Source: Pseudonocardia sp. C8 (GTDB taxonomy: Bacteria > Actinomycetota > Actinomycetes > Mycobacteriales > Pseudonocardiaceae). From it: a stretch of 64,000 bases of DNA. Below are positions 43,211-51,221 of the stretch, piece after piece. A model generated the notes under the pieces. That model was not told the DNA's origin, ran no database searches, and worked only from the letters and a program-made list of their open reading frames with translations. Made by a program: the position numbers and the translations under genes. Location of the stretch: assembly GCF_014267175.1 (NCBI RefSeq), contig NZ_JACMTR010000002.1, positions 2,815,501-2,879,500 on the forward strand, given 5' to 3'. The first letter of the stretch is position 1, and the number at the start of each line of letters is the position of its first letter.

Positions 43211-44511
43211 TGGCGAGCTTCGGATTCGTCGCCGACGACCTGACCGGCGCGAGCGACATCCTCGCCCAGGCCCACCGCTACGGGCTGGACGGCGCCCTCG
43301 TCATCGGCGACGCGCCCCTGCCCGTCGACGTGGACGTCGTCGGCATCGCCGGACCCGCACGCTCCCTCGGCGGCGCCGCGTTCGACGACGCGGTCCGCCG
43401 GGACCTGGCCCGCATCGCGGAGATCGACCTCGACGTCCTGCTGTACAAGGTCTGCTCGACCTTCGACAGCTCACCCACGATCGGCAGCATCGGCCGGGGC
43501 ATCGAACTGCTGCACGAACGGTTCGGCGACCACGGTCCCATCCCGGTGGCACCGGCCCAGCCCGCGTTCGGTCGCTTCACCGCGTTCAGCGACCACTACG
43601 CCGCCTTCGCCGGACAGGTCCACCGGCTGGACCGCCACCCGGTGATGTCGCGGCACCCGTCGACCCCGATGCACGAGGCCGACCTGCGCCGCGTGCTCAC
43701 CGAGCAGCTCAGCGGCGGCGCGACCGTCGACGCCATCCACCTGCCCGCCTACGACACCGGCGCGTTCACCGACCTGTGGACCGACCGCCGGCAAGCCCCT
43801 GACCTCACCGCGTTCGTCGTCGACGCCGTCGGTGAGCAGCACATGGACGAACTCGCCCGCGCCCTCCGGGACACCGGAAACGATGCCCGGCCCGCCCTGA
43901 TCGTCGGTTCCGGCGGCATCATGGCGGCCCTCGCCCGCACCGCCTCCGGCGAGCCGCCCCGCACCCCCGGACCGCAGCGCACCTCGGGGCCGGTCCTCGC
44001 CGTCAGCGCGTCGGCCTCCAGCGTCACCGCCGACCAGCTCGACGACGCGATCAAACACGGCTGGGTGGACGTCCCGGTCGCGGTCGGCCTCCTCCACGGA
44101 CCCGACGACGCGCTCGTGGCCGCGCTCGACGAGCAGGTCTCCGCCGCACTGTCCGCCGGCCACGACGTGGTCGTCCACGCCACCCGCGGAACCTCCGACC
44201 CCCGCTACACCGCAGCCGGCCCGGTCGACCCGGCCCACCTCGGCTCGCTCATCGGCGCCCTCGCCGGACGGATGGCCACCGCCGGGCTCACCCGCGACGT
44301 CGCCGTGTTCGGCGGCGACACCTCCAGCCACGCCCTGAGCGCCATGGGCGTCCGGGAACTGCGGGTGTCCGACCAGTTCGTCACCGCCGGACCCATCTGC
44401 CGCACCGACGACCACGCCGCCGTGGCCGGCTGCCGGCTGCTGCTCAAGGGCGGCCAGGTCGGCCCGCCGGACATCCTGCGCCGCTTCGCCGGCCAGGCGA
44501 ACCACCCCTGA
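43210..44511 (+). CDS. DUF1537 four-carbon-acid-sugar kinase family protein
   Basis: 433 residues from ATG at 43210, whose first base is the last of the RLP stop. N-terminal substrate-binding part: FGFVADDLTGASDILAQAHRYG and YKVCSTFDSSPTIGSIGRGIE (hallmark CSTFDSSP). C-terminal nucleotide-binding part: GGDTSSHALSAMGVREL (hallmark GGDTSSHAL) and CRLLLKGGQVGPPDIL. This is the OtnK/DtnK/OiaK kinase family, which phosphorylates keto or hydroxy acid sugars. Substrate probably the oxidised acid sugar whose phosphate is the RLP substrate. Confidence 0.9.
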   Translation: MASFGFVADDLTGASDILAQAHRYGLDGALVIGDAPLPVDVDVVGIAGPARSLGGAAFDDAVRRDLARIAEIDLDVLLYKVCSTFDSSPTIGSIGRGIELLHERFGDHGPIPVAPAQPAFGRFTAFSDHYAAFAGQVHRLDRHPVMSRHPSTPMHEADLRRVLTEQLSGGATVDAIHLPAYDTGAFTDLWTDRRQAPDLTAFVVDAVGEQHMDELARALRDTGNDARPALIVGSGGIMAALARTASGEPPRTPGPQRTSGPVLAVSASASSVTADQLDDAIKHGWVDVPVAVGLLHGPDDALVAALDEQVSAALSAGHDVVVHATRGTSDPRYTAAGPVDPAHLGSLIGALAGRMATAGLTRDVAVFGGDTSSHALSAMGVRELRVSDQFVTAGPICRTDDHAAVAGCRLLLKGGQVGPPDILRRFAGQANHP

Positions 44512-44558
44512 ACAACCCAGCTGAGAAGAACCACCTTCAACGACGAACGGGGACGACC

Positions 44559-45602
44559 ATGAAGGCCGTAGTCAAACGATCCGCCGAGCGCGGCGTCGAG
44601 TACGTCACGGACCACCCGGACCCGAAGGCCACCGACGGCCACGTGGTCATCGACGTGGCCGCGGCGTCGCTCTGCGGCACCGACCGGGAGGTCTACGAGT
44701 GGACGCCCTCGGCGCAGGCGTTCAACCTCGACCTGCCCGTCGCCATCGGGCACGAGGGCGCAGGCACCGTCGTGGAGGTCGGGCCCGGCGTCACCGGGCT
44801 CCGGGTCGGCGACCGCGTGGCGCTGGAGAGCCACCTGGTCTGCGGGCAGTGCTTCCCCTGCCGGACCGGTGACGCGCACACCTGTGAACGCACCCGCATC
44901 ATCGGGATGCACATCGACGGCGTGTTCGCCGAGTACATGGCCGCACCGCAGGACATCTGCGTCAAGCTGCCCGACCAGGCGTCCCTGGAGGTCGGCGCCC
45001 TCCTCGAGGCCGCGGGCGTCGCGGTCCACGCTATCCAGCGGGCCGACTACGCGGTGGCGGGGCGTGCGGTGCTGGTGAGCGGCGGCGGACCGGTCGGACT
45101 CGTCGTCGCGTACCTCGCGCACCTGATGGGCGCCGCCCACGTCGTCGTCGTCGAGCCCAACCCGTATCGCCGCGGCCATGCGGAGAAGATCGGTGCGCTC
45201 GCCCTGCCGCCCGGTGCCGAGGTCGTCGAGCGGTGCCGCGAGCTCACCGGCCGTCGCGGCGGATTCGACGTCGCGTTCGAGTGCTCGGGAGCGCCGCCCG
45301 CTTTGCCCGCACTGTTCGAGGCCCTGCGCCGCGAGTCCACACTCGTGACCGTCGGGCACCCGAGCCGACCAAGCGAGATCGACATCGCCGCTCACATCAA
45401 CAAGAAGGGCATCACCCTGCGTGGCATCTTCGGCCGGCGGCTCTGGGAGACCTGGGAGCAGACGATGCTGCTGTTGGACTCCGGCCGGCTCGACCTCGAA
45501 TGGCTGATCACCCACCGCATGCCGCTCGGCCAGGTCGACGATGCGGTCGACCTCCTCACCGGAGACGCCGGCAAGGTGCTGCTGGTACCCGGCCTGCGCT
45601 GA
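44559..45602 (+). CDS. Zn-dependent alcohol dehydrogenase (MDR, threonine/sorbitol-dehydrogenase-like)
   Basis: 347 residues. Catalytic zinc ligands C39 (SLCGTDREVY) and H65-E66 (IGHEGAGTV); structural zinc Cys at 95, 98, 101 and 109 (CGQCFPCRTGDAHTC). NAD-binding VLVSGGGPVGLVVAYLAHLMGA. Most similar in layout to threonine- and polyol-dehydrogenases. Last gene of the permease-RLP-kinase operon, and a good candidate for the first oxidation of the imported acid sugar. Confidence 0.9.
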   Translation: MKAVVKRSAERGVEYVTDHPDPKATDGHVVIDVAAASLCGTDREVYEWTPSAQAFNLDLPVAIGHEGAGTVVEVGPGVTGLRVGDRVALESHLVCGQCFPCRTGDAHTCERTRIIGMHIDGVFAEYMAAPQDICVKLPDQASLEVGALLEAAGVAVHAIQRADYAVAGRAVLVSGGGPVGLVVAYLAHLMGAAHVVVVEPNPYRRGHAEKIGALALPPGAEVVERCRELTGRRGGFDVAFECSGAPPALPALFEALRRESTLVTVGHPSRPSEIDIAAHINKKGITLRGIFGRRLWETWEQTMLLLDSGRLDLEWLITHRMPLGQVDDAVDLLTGDAGKVLLVPGLR

Positions 45603-45712
45603 CTCGCGCGTCGACGCGGGATCAGATTCCGTGGACACCCTCGCTTCCGGCTGTCCCACGAAACCTGACTCCTCGCCACCCGGTCCGCAGGTCGGCATCG
45701 AGCTTCTCCTGC

Positions 45713-45740
45713 GCGCGACGTCACCTCCTCGACGTCGCGC
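45713..45740. terminator. Bidirectional hairpin between convergent operons
   Basis: GCGCGACGTC (45713-45722), spacer ACCTCCTC, GACGTCGCGC (45731-45740): ten perfect pairs. Lies between the end of the dehydrogenase gene and the end of the convergent enoyl-CoA hydratase gene. No U-tract. Confidence 0.65.
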
Positions 45741-45791
45741 TGGCGCATCGGCAGAGCGCAGTCCTCCTCGAAGCTCGGGACTGGCCAACAG

Positions 45792-46592
45792 TTATCGGTC
45801 GTGGAACTGCGGCGTGTCCTTGGCGAGAAACGCCCGGACTCCCTCGGCGAAGTCGTCGGTGTAGGAGGTGAAGCCGCTGGCGAGCGCCTCGACGACCGCG
45901 GACGGCGCGCCGGCCGCAGCCGCGTCGACGAGCTGCTTGGACGCCTGCTGCGCGATCGGCGCGGATCCGAGGATGTCCGTGACGTACCGGTCGACCTCGG
46001 CGTCGAGTTCGTCGACGGCGACGTCGTTGACCAGACCCCACTGCTCGGCGGTGGTGGCGTCGATCTGCCGGCGGGTGAGGATGAGCTGCTTGGCCCGTGA
46101 CGGACCGACCAGGCGGGTCAGCCGCTCGGTCCCGCCCCAGCCGGGGATCGTGCCGAGCCCGTTCTCCGGGAGGCCGAAGCGGGCGCTGCGGGAGGCGAGG
46201 CGGAGGTCGCAGGACAACGCGAGCTCGAGTCCCCCGCCGACGGCGAGACCGTCGACGACGGCGACGGTGGGCTGGCGCAGCCCGGCGAGCCGGTTGAACA
46301 CGCGATGCCCCTCGGCGATCCAGCGCCGCCACATGTCCGGCGCGGACAGCCTGGAGAACGCGGCGATGTCGGCGCCGACGCAGAAGACCTTGCTGCCCCC
46401 GGTGCGGACGAGAACCACGCGGGCAGCCGACGCCTCGACGTCGTCGAGCCGATGCTCGAGTTCATCGAGCATCGGCAGGGTCAGCGCGTTGAGCTTCGCC
46501 GCGCGGTCGACGGTCAGGGTGGCGACGAGCCCGTCGTCGCTCAGGTGGAGGGTGACCTGTCCGGTCGCGGCAGGTGTCTCGATGGTGGTCAT
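45792..46592 (-). CDS. Enoyl-CoA hydratase/isomerase
   Basis: 266 residues. Crotonase motifs: NALTLPMLDEL, KVFCVGADIAAFSRL (oxyanion loop), VVDGLAVGGGLELALSCDLRLA, and the catalytic Glu in GLPENGLGTIPGWGGTERL. The second Glu position is not obvious, as in many isomerases and hydratases of this family. It follows the CoA transferase gene by five bases on the same strand, so it should act on the CoA ester made there. Confidence 0.88.
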   Translation of the reverse strand: MTTIETPAATGQVTLHLSDDGLVATLTVDRAAKLNALTLPMLDELEHRLDDVEASAARVVLVRTGGSKVFCVGADIAAFSRLSAPDMWRRWIAEGHRVFNRLAGLRQPTVAVVDGLAVGGGLELALSCDLRLASRSARFGLPENGLGTIPGWGGTERLTRLVGPSRAKQLILTRRQIDATTAEQWGLVNDVAVDELDAEVDRYVTDILGSAPIAQQASKQLVDAAAAGAPSAVVEALASGFTSYTDDFAEGVRAFLAKDTPQFHDR

Positions 46593-46597
46593 GGTGC

Positions 46598-48235
46598 TCA
46601 GCGCTCCCGAGCGGTCGGGGCCGACAGGGCGGCAACACGGGCGTGCGGGGCTGCCGCGACGAGGGTGAGCCCCATCGTCGCGGGGACGAACATGTCGGCG
46701 TCCATGGTCTTGAGCTCGTCGGAGACGTGCAGCGGGAACTCCGATCGGGCCAGGACGTCGCGTTCCAGGTCGACGCCGGGGGCGAGTTCGGTGACGGTGA
46801 GGCCTTCGGGGCGCAGCTCGAGCACGGCGCGCTCGGTGACGTAGGTGACCTTCTGGCCGTTGGCCAGGGCGCGGCGGCCGGAGAAGGTCGGTGAGCTGAC
46901 CTTCGTGACGAGCTTGGTGTGCGGCCCGTCCTCGCGGATCTGCAGGGCGCCGTCGGCGATGCCGATGTCGCGGCGGCCGGCGGTGTACGAGCCGAGGAAC
47001 ACGATCTCCGGGGCGGCGGAGACGATGTCGGCGAAGCCACCGACGCCGGCGGTGACGTGGCGGCGCTGGGGCAGGTGGTGGACGTTCACGGAGCCGTCGG
47101 CGTCGATCTCGAGGAACGAGAGCAGCGTGCGGTGGAACCCACCGCCCTGCAGCAGGGTGAACTGGTCGGTGCTCTGCATGATCGCGTCGGGGTTCTGTGC
47201 CGCTCCGAACACGAAGTCGAGCAGGGGCACTCCGCCGACCGCGCCCTGCTCGATGACCCAGCTGACCGAGCCGGCCAGGCCCTCCTCGACGAGCACGTGC
47301 GGGACGAGCGCGGAGACACCGAATCCGAGGTTGACGGTCTCACCGGAGTGCAGTTCGCGGGCGGCGCGGCGAGCGGTGACCTTCTCCAACGAGAACGGGA
47401 CCGGCTCGAGGGTGGACAGGGGCCGGCGGAGCTGCCCGGAGATGGCCGGGTCGTAGGGGGTCTGGGTGGTCTGCAGCTGGTCGGGGACGACCACGAGGGC
47501 ATCGACGAGGATGCCGGGGACCCGCACGGACTGCGGGTGCAGGCTGCCGCCGGCGGCAATGCGCTTGACCTGGGCGATGACGATGCCGCCGTTGTTGTGC
47601 GCGGCGTAGGCGAGGTCGAGCGCGCCCAGCGTGGAGGCCTCGTCCTCGAAGGTGAGGTTGCCCCGCTCGTCCGCGGTGGTGGCCCGGATGATGGCGACGT
47701 CGGGGACGATGGCCTGGAAGTAGAGCCACTCCTGATCGTCGAGCTGCTCGCGGCGTACGTAGGCGGTGGGGGTGGTGTCGTTCATGCGGCCACCGACCTC
47801 GTCGGGGTCGACGAACGACCCGATGCCGACCTTGGTGAACACTCCCGGCTGCTTGGCGGCGGCGGCGCGGTGCATCTGGTAGATCACGCCGGAGGGGAAG
47901 TTGTAGGCCTCGACCTCGTCCTTCTCGATCATCTGCCAGATCCGCGGCGGCTCGGATCGCGACGGGCCGGACGGGTAGGAGCCGGCGACCACGCGGCGGA
48001 GCAGGCCGGGTTTCGCGATGTGGTCGATGCCCGTGATCCCGGACATGTCGCCGGCGGCGATGGGGTGTAGCGAGGTGAGGTCGCGCGGGCTCCGGGTCTC
48101 GGCGAAGCGCTCGCCGATGCCGGCGAGCACGGCGTCGGGGCAGTTCAACCCGGACGACGAGCTGACCGTGACGACGTCACCGTCGTTGATGAGCTCGGCG
48201 GCCCGGCGGGCGGACAGGACCTGGGGGGTGTGCAT
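46598..48235 (-). CDS. Fused alpha/beta CoA transferase (YdiF / propionate-CoA-transferase type)
   Basis: 545 residues. N-terminal domain: LINDGDVVTVSSSSGLNCPDAVLAGI, SLHPIAAGDMSGITGIDHIA and VGIGSFVDPDEVGGRMN. C-terminal domain: KVTARRAARELHSGETVNLGFG then WVIEQGAVGGVPLLDFVFG with the catalytic Glu329, matching the EPG-IGG element (Glu333) of E. coli YdiF. Transfers CoA from acetyl- or acyl-CoA to a short carboxylate via a Glu-CoA thioester. Likely to activate an acid product of the sugar-acid pathway. Confidence 0.9.
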   Translation of the reverse strand: MHTPQVLSARRAAELINDGDVVTVSSSSGLNCPDAVLAGIGERFAETRSPRDLTSLHPIAAGDMSGITGIDHIAKPGLLRRVVAGSYPSGPSRSEPPRIWQMIEKDEVEAYNFPSGVIYQMHRAAAAKQPGVFTKVGIGSFVDPDEVGGRMNDTTPTAYVRREQLDDQEWLYFQAIVPDVAIIRATTADERGNLTFEDEASTLGALDLAYAAHNNGGIVIAQVKRIAAGGSLHPQSVRVPGILVDALVVVPDQLQTTQTPYDPAISGQLRRPLSTLEPVPFSLEKVTARRAARELHSGETVNLGFGVSALVPHVLVEEGLAGSVSWVIEQGAVGGVPLLDFVFGAAQNPDAIMQSTDQFTLLQGGGFHRTLLSFLEIDADGSVNVHHLPQRRHVTAGVGGFADIVSAAPEIVFLGSYTAGRRDIGIADGALQIREDGPHTKLVTKVSSPTFSGRRALANGQKVTYVTERAVLELRPEGLTVTELAPGVDLERDVLARSEFPLHVSDELKTMDADMFVPATMGLTLVAAAPHARVAALSAPTARER

Positions 48236-48295
48236 CGGTGGTGCTCCTCGGAACGAGTCGGTCTGGGACGGGTACGGCCGGCGGCGGCTGGCTGG

Positions 48296-49126
48296 TCAGG
48301 GAGCGGCGGGTGCGGGCTCGGTGATCGCGGCGAGGGCGCGGGACGCTGCGCGCGCGACGTCGGCGGGTGGGCGGGACCACCACTGGTCGCTGAGCACCTC
48401 CACCTCGAACATGCCCGCGTAGCCGCAGCGGCGGGCGAGATCGACGAAGGCGGGCATGTCGATGTGGCCGTCGCCGGGCATGCCGCGGCTGGACAGCTGC
48501 CCGTGGATGGGAAGCACCCAGTCGGCGAGCTGGACCGAGTGCACGCGCGCGCCGGCGCGGGTCATCAGAGAGTCGAGGGCGACGTCCCACCACACGTGGT
48601 AGGTGTCCACGGCGAGGCCGACCCACGGCGAGTCGAGCCGCTCGACGAGGTCCACGGCCTCGCCGAGTGAGGTGATGGCTGAGCGGTCGGCGGCCATCAT
48701 GGGGTGCATCGGCTCCACCGCCAGGGGGATCTGCGCGGCGGCGGCGTGCTCGATCAGCGCGGCGATCCCGTCGAAGATGTGCGCCCGCGCCATGGCCAGG
48801 TCGCGGGCGGTCGCGGCTCCGCAGACGAGGACCAGGCAGTCGGCGTGGAGGGCATGGGCCTCGTCGATGGCGCGCCGGTTGTCGTCGTGGGCGCGGGCGC
48901 GCTCGGTCCGGGTCGGCTGGGGGAACATGCCGCCGCGGCATACGCTGGTCACGCGCAACCCGGCGGCGGCAGCGCGGCGGGCGGCGTCGTCGACGCCGTG
49001 TTCGGCGTAGCTGTCACGCCAGAGGCCCACTCCCCCGAACCCGTGCGCACTGGCCAGGTCGATCAGCTGCGGCAGCGACGCCGAGCGCACCGTGACCGAG
49101 TTCAGGCTGCACCGGGACAGGTCCAT
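48296..49126 (-). CDS. Sugar phosphate isomerase/epimerase family (AP-endonuclease-2-fold TIM barrel)
   Basis: 276 residues from ATG at 49126. TIM-barrel features: LNSVTVRSASLPQLIDLASAHGFGGVGLW, LVLVCGAAT, PLAVEPMHPMMAADRSA (metal Glu), WVGLAVDTYHVWWDV (metal Asp/His) and GDGHIDMPAFVDLARRCGYAGMFEVEVLSDQ with the final Glu. The fold covers xylose-isomerase-like epimerases, and some members are decarboxylases in acid-sugar pathways. It begins three bases after the DUF993 gene, a common pairing. Confidence 0.88.
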   Translation of the reverse strand: MDLSRCSLNSVTVRSASLPQLIDLASAHGFGGVGLWRDSYAEHGVDDAARRAAAAGLRVTSVCRGGMFPQPTRTERARAHDDNRRAIDEAHALHADCLVLVCGAATARDLAMARAHIFDGIAALIEHAAAAQIPLAVEPMHPMMAADRSAITSLGEAVDLVERLDSPWVGLAVDTYHVWWDVALDSLMTRAGARVHSVQLADWVLPIHGQLSSRGMPGDGHIDMPAFVDLARRCGYAGMFEVEVLSDQWWSRPPADVARAASRALAAITEPAPAAP

Positions 49127-49129
49127 GGC

Positions 49130-50287
49130 TCAGCCGATCCCGTGCGCGGCGAAGTAGCCGGCGGCACGCCGGGCGGTGGCGTCGGGGTCGGTGAACAGCC
49201 GGATGGCGTCGGCGGCGCGCAGGAGGTTGCCGAGGTGGCCGAGGCTGCGACCGGTCTCGAATCCACCGACCATGCGGAAGTGGTCCTGGGCACCGTCGAG
49301 GTAGCTCAACCACGCCACGCCGACCTTGTAGAACCGGGTCGGCGAGGCGAACACCAGCCGCGAGAGCTCCTCGGTGGGGCCCAGGACGTCGCGGAACCCC
49401 GGCTCGTCGCCGGCGTCCAGGCGCGCGAGTGCCGCCGCGGCGTGGCGACCGACGACGGCGAAGGCACCGAGCAGGGCGTCGCTGTGGTGGGTGCCGTCCC
49501 CGGCGATCAGGCCGGTGTAGTTGTAGTCGTCGCCGGTGAACAGGTGCACGCCGTCGGGCAGCCGGCGGCGGAGCTCGCGCTCGAGCTCGTCGTCGAGCAG
49601 GGACACCTTGATGCCGCGGACCGTGCCGGTGTGTCCGTTGATGATCTCGAGCACGGTCGACATCGCCTTGTGGGGGTCGTCGTGGCCCCAGTAGCCGGCC
49701 AGCGCAGGGTCGAAGACCTCGCCGAGCCAGTGCAGGACGACCGGCCGGGTCGCCTCCCGGAGCACGGCGTCGTAGACGGACCGGTAGTCGTCCGCGCCGC
49801 GGGCGGCGCGCACGAGCTGGCGGCTGGCCATCAGCACGGTCTCACCGCCCTGGGCCTCGATCTCGTGCAGCTGCTCGAGATAGGCCTCGCGGACCCTGGC
49901 CAGGTCGGCGTCGTCGGCGGGCAGTTGGTCGGTGGCGATGCCGACGACCACCCGGGCCGCGCGGGTCCGGGCCTCGGTGAGGCTGCGCCGGGCCAGCTCC
50001 ATGGCCGCGGTGTGGTCGAGGCCCATGCCGCGTTGGGAGGTGTCCATGGCCTCGGCGACGCCGAGCCCGAGGTCCCACAGCCGATGACGCAACCGCAGGG
50101 TCGCGTCCCAGTCGATCTGGTCGGGTCCGTTCTCGGCCGAGGCACGCAACGGGTCGGCCACGACATGGGTCGCGGCGTAGACCAGACGGCTGGTCGCCGG
50201 CTCGGCGCGCACCGGCAGGTCCGCCGGCGGGCCGAGGTGATGGGTGCGGATGGTCCCGTCGGCGGCGGGCAGGGCGATCGCCGTCAT
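49130..50287 (-). CDS. DUF993 protein, dihydrodipicolinate-synthase-like class I aldolase
   Basis: 385 residues from ATG at 50287 with a GGAGAG ribosome site; the open frame upstream is antisense to the SDR gene. The Schiff-base Lys candidate is in TGTVRGIKVSLLDDELE, at the position of DHDPS GIK. Other family parts are GMGLDHTAAMELARRSL, VLHWLGEVFDPALAGYWG and LFTGDDYNYTGLIAGDG. Such proteins are inferred aldolases of sugar catabolism. First gene of a four-gene operon (DUF993, isomerase, CoA transferase, hydratase) with a strong minus-strand promoter and a LacI-type operator. Confidence 0.85.
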   Translation of the reverse strand: MTAIALPAADGTIRTHHLGPPADLPVRAEPATSRLVYAATHVVADPLRASAENGPDQIDWDATLRLRHRLWDLGLGVAEAMDTSQRGMGLDHTAAMELARRSLTEARTRAARVVVGIATDQLPADDADLARVREAYLEQLHEIEAQGGETVLMASRQLVRAARGADDYRSVYDAVLREATRPVVLHWLGEVFDPALAGYWGHDDPHKAMSTVLEIINGHTGTVRGIKVSLLDDELERELRRRLPDGVHLFTGDDYNYTGLIAGDGTHHSDALLGAFAVVGRHAAAALARLDAGDEPGFRDVLGPTEELSRLVFASPTRFYKVGVAWLSYLDGAQDHFRMVGGFETGRSLGHLGNLLRAADAIRLFTDPDATARRAAGYFAAHGIG

Positions 50288-50295
50288 TGGCTCTC

Positions 50296-50313
50296 CAAGT
50301 AACCGGTTACTTG
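50296..50313. promoter_or_regulatory. LacI-type operator 1
   Basis: Perfect 18-bp palindrome CAAGTAACCGGTTACTTG with the central CCGG typical of LacI-family sites. It lies nine bases upstream of the DUF993 start and just downstream of that operon's predicted +1, where bound repressor would block transcription. Confidence 0.75.
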
Positions 50314-50329
50314 TGCTGACGGCGACGAC

Positions 50330-50357
50330 GTTATACGGTCCCGCTTTAGCAGTACAA
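50330..50357 (-). promoter_or_regulatory. Promoter of the DUF993 operon
   Basis: On the minus strand, -35 TTGTAC (50357-50352), 16-base spacer, -10 TATAAC (50335-50330). Predicted start of transcription near 50323, so LacI operator 1 begins about ten bases downstream. Confidence 0.6.
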
Positions 50358-50383
50358 GGGCATGTTGCCGACGAACTTCGCGG

Positions 50384-50399
50384 GAGTATCCGGTTACTT
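50384..50399. promoter_or_regulatory. LacI-type operator 2
   Basis: GAGTATCCGGTTACTT matches AAGTAACCGGTTACTT with two mismatches. It lies 45 bases upstream of the SDR start and overlaps a weak -10 (TATCCG) that follows TTGCCG at 50365-50370 by 16 bases, so it would repress the SDR operon. Confidence 0.7.
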
Positions 50400-50444
50400 A
50401 GCCGGATGTCGCACTCCCCCACCGCACCAAGGAAGGTGTGCACG

Positions 50445-51221
50445 ATGACCTCGAGCCAGGATCCCGCCCCCTCCCCGCCGCCCGCCGCGGCCGCGCAGTT
50501 GTGGGGGCGGACCGCGCTGGTGACGGGCGGCTCCGGCGGTATCGGGTCGGCGATCGTGCGCGCGCTGGCCGAACAGGGCGCCACGGTTGCAGTGGTCGAC
50601 GCCGACGAGCGCGCCCGCGGGATCGCCGCCGAGGTCGGTGGCACCGGTGTGGTCGCCGACCTCACCGAGCCCGATGTCGCGCAGCGCATCGTCGACCAGG
50701 TCGTCTCCGAGACCGGTTCGCTGGACGTGCTGGTCAACGCGGCCGGCATCCAGGTCCGCACCCCCGCGATCGACATCTCCCCGCAGGCCTGGGAGCACCT
50801 GGTCGCGGTGAACCTCACCGCTGCGTACCGGCTCACCCAGGCCGCGGTGAAGCCGCTGGCCGCGGCCCGCGGCTCGATCGTCAACGTTGTGTCGCTGTCC
50901 TCGGACCGCGCCGTGGCCGGGATCGTGCCGTACGGCGCGACCAAGGCCGGGCTGCTGCAGCTGACCAAGGGACTCGCCGTCGAGCTCGGCCCGCAGGGGA
51001 TCCGGGTCAACGCGGTCGCACCCGGCTACGTCGTCACCCCGATGACCGCCGAGAAGCTCGCCGACCCGGAGTTCCGCGAGCGGGTGATGTCCCGGATCCC
51101 GCTGGGTCGCCTCGCCGACGGCGACGACGTCGCCGACGTCATCTCGTTCCTGGTCTCCGACGCCGCCCGCTACGTCACCGGCGCCGTCGTGCCGGTCGAC
51201 GGCGGCTATTCCATCACGTGA
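50445..51221 (+). CDS. Short-chain dehydrogenase/reductase (classical SDR)
   Basis: 258 residues from ATG at 50445 (AAGGAAGG upstream). Cofactor loop TGGSGGIGSA, NAAGIQ, catalytic Ser in VSLSSDRA and Tyr-X3-Lys in YGATKAG, PGYV, and C-terminal VTGAVVPVDGGYSI. The acidic residue after beta-2 (VVDADERA) suggests NAD rather than NADP. Probably oxidises a hydroxy group of the sugar acid. GTGA overlap with the glycerate kinase gene. Confidence 0.9.
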   Translation: MTSSQDPAPSPPPAAAAQLWGRTALVTGGSGGIGSAIVRALAEQGATVAVVDADERARGIAAEVGGTGVVADLTEPDVAQRIVDQVVSETGSLDVLVNAAGIQVRTPAIDISPQAWEHLVAVNLTAAYRLTQAAVKPLAAARGSIVNVVSLSSDRAVAGIVPYGATKAGLLQLTKGLAVELGPQGIRVNAVAPGYVVTPMTAEKLADPEFRERVMSRIPLGRLADGDDVADVISFLVSDAARYVTGAVVPVDGGYSIT

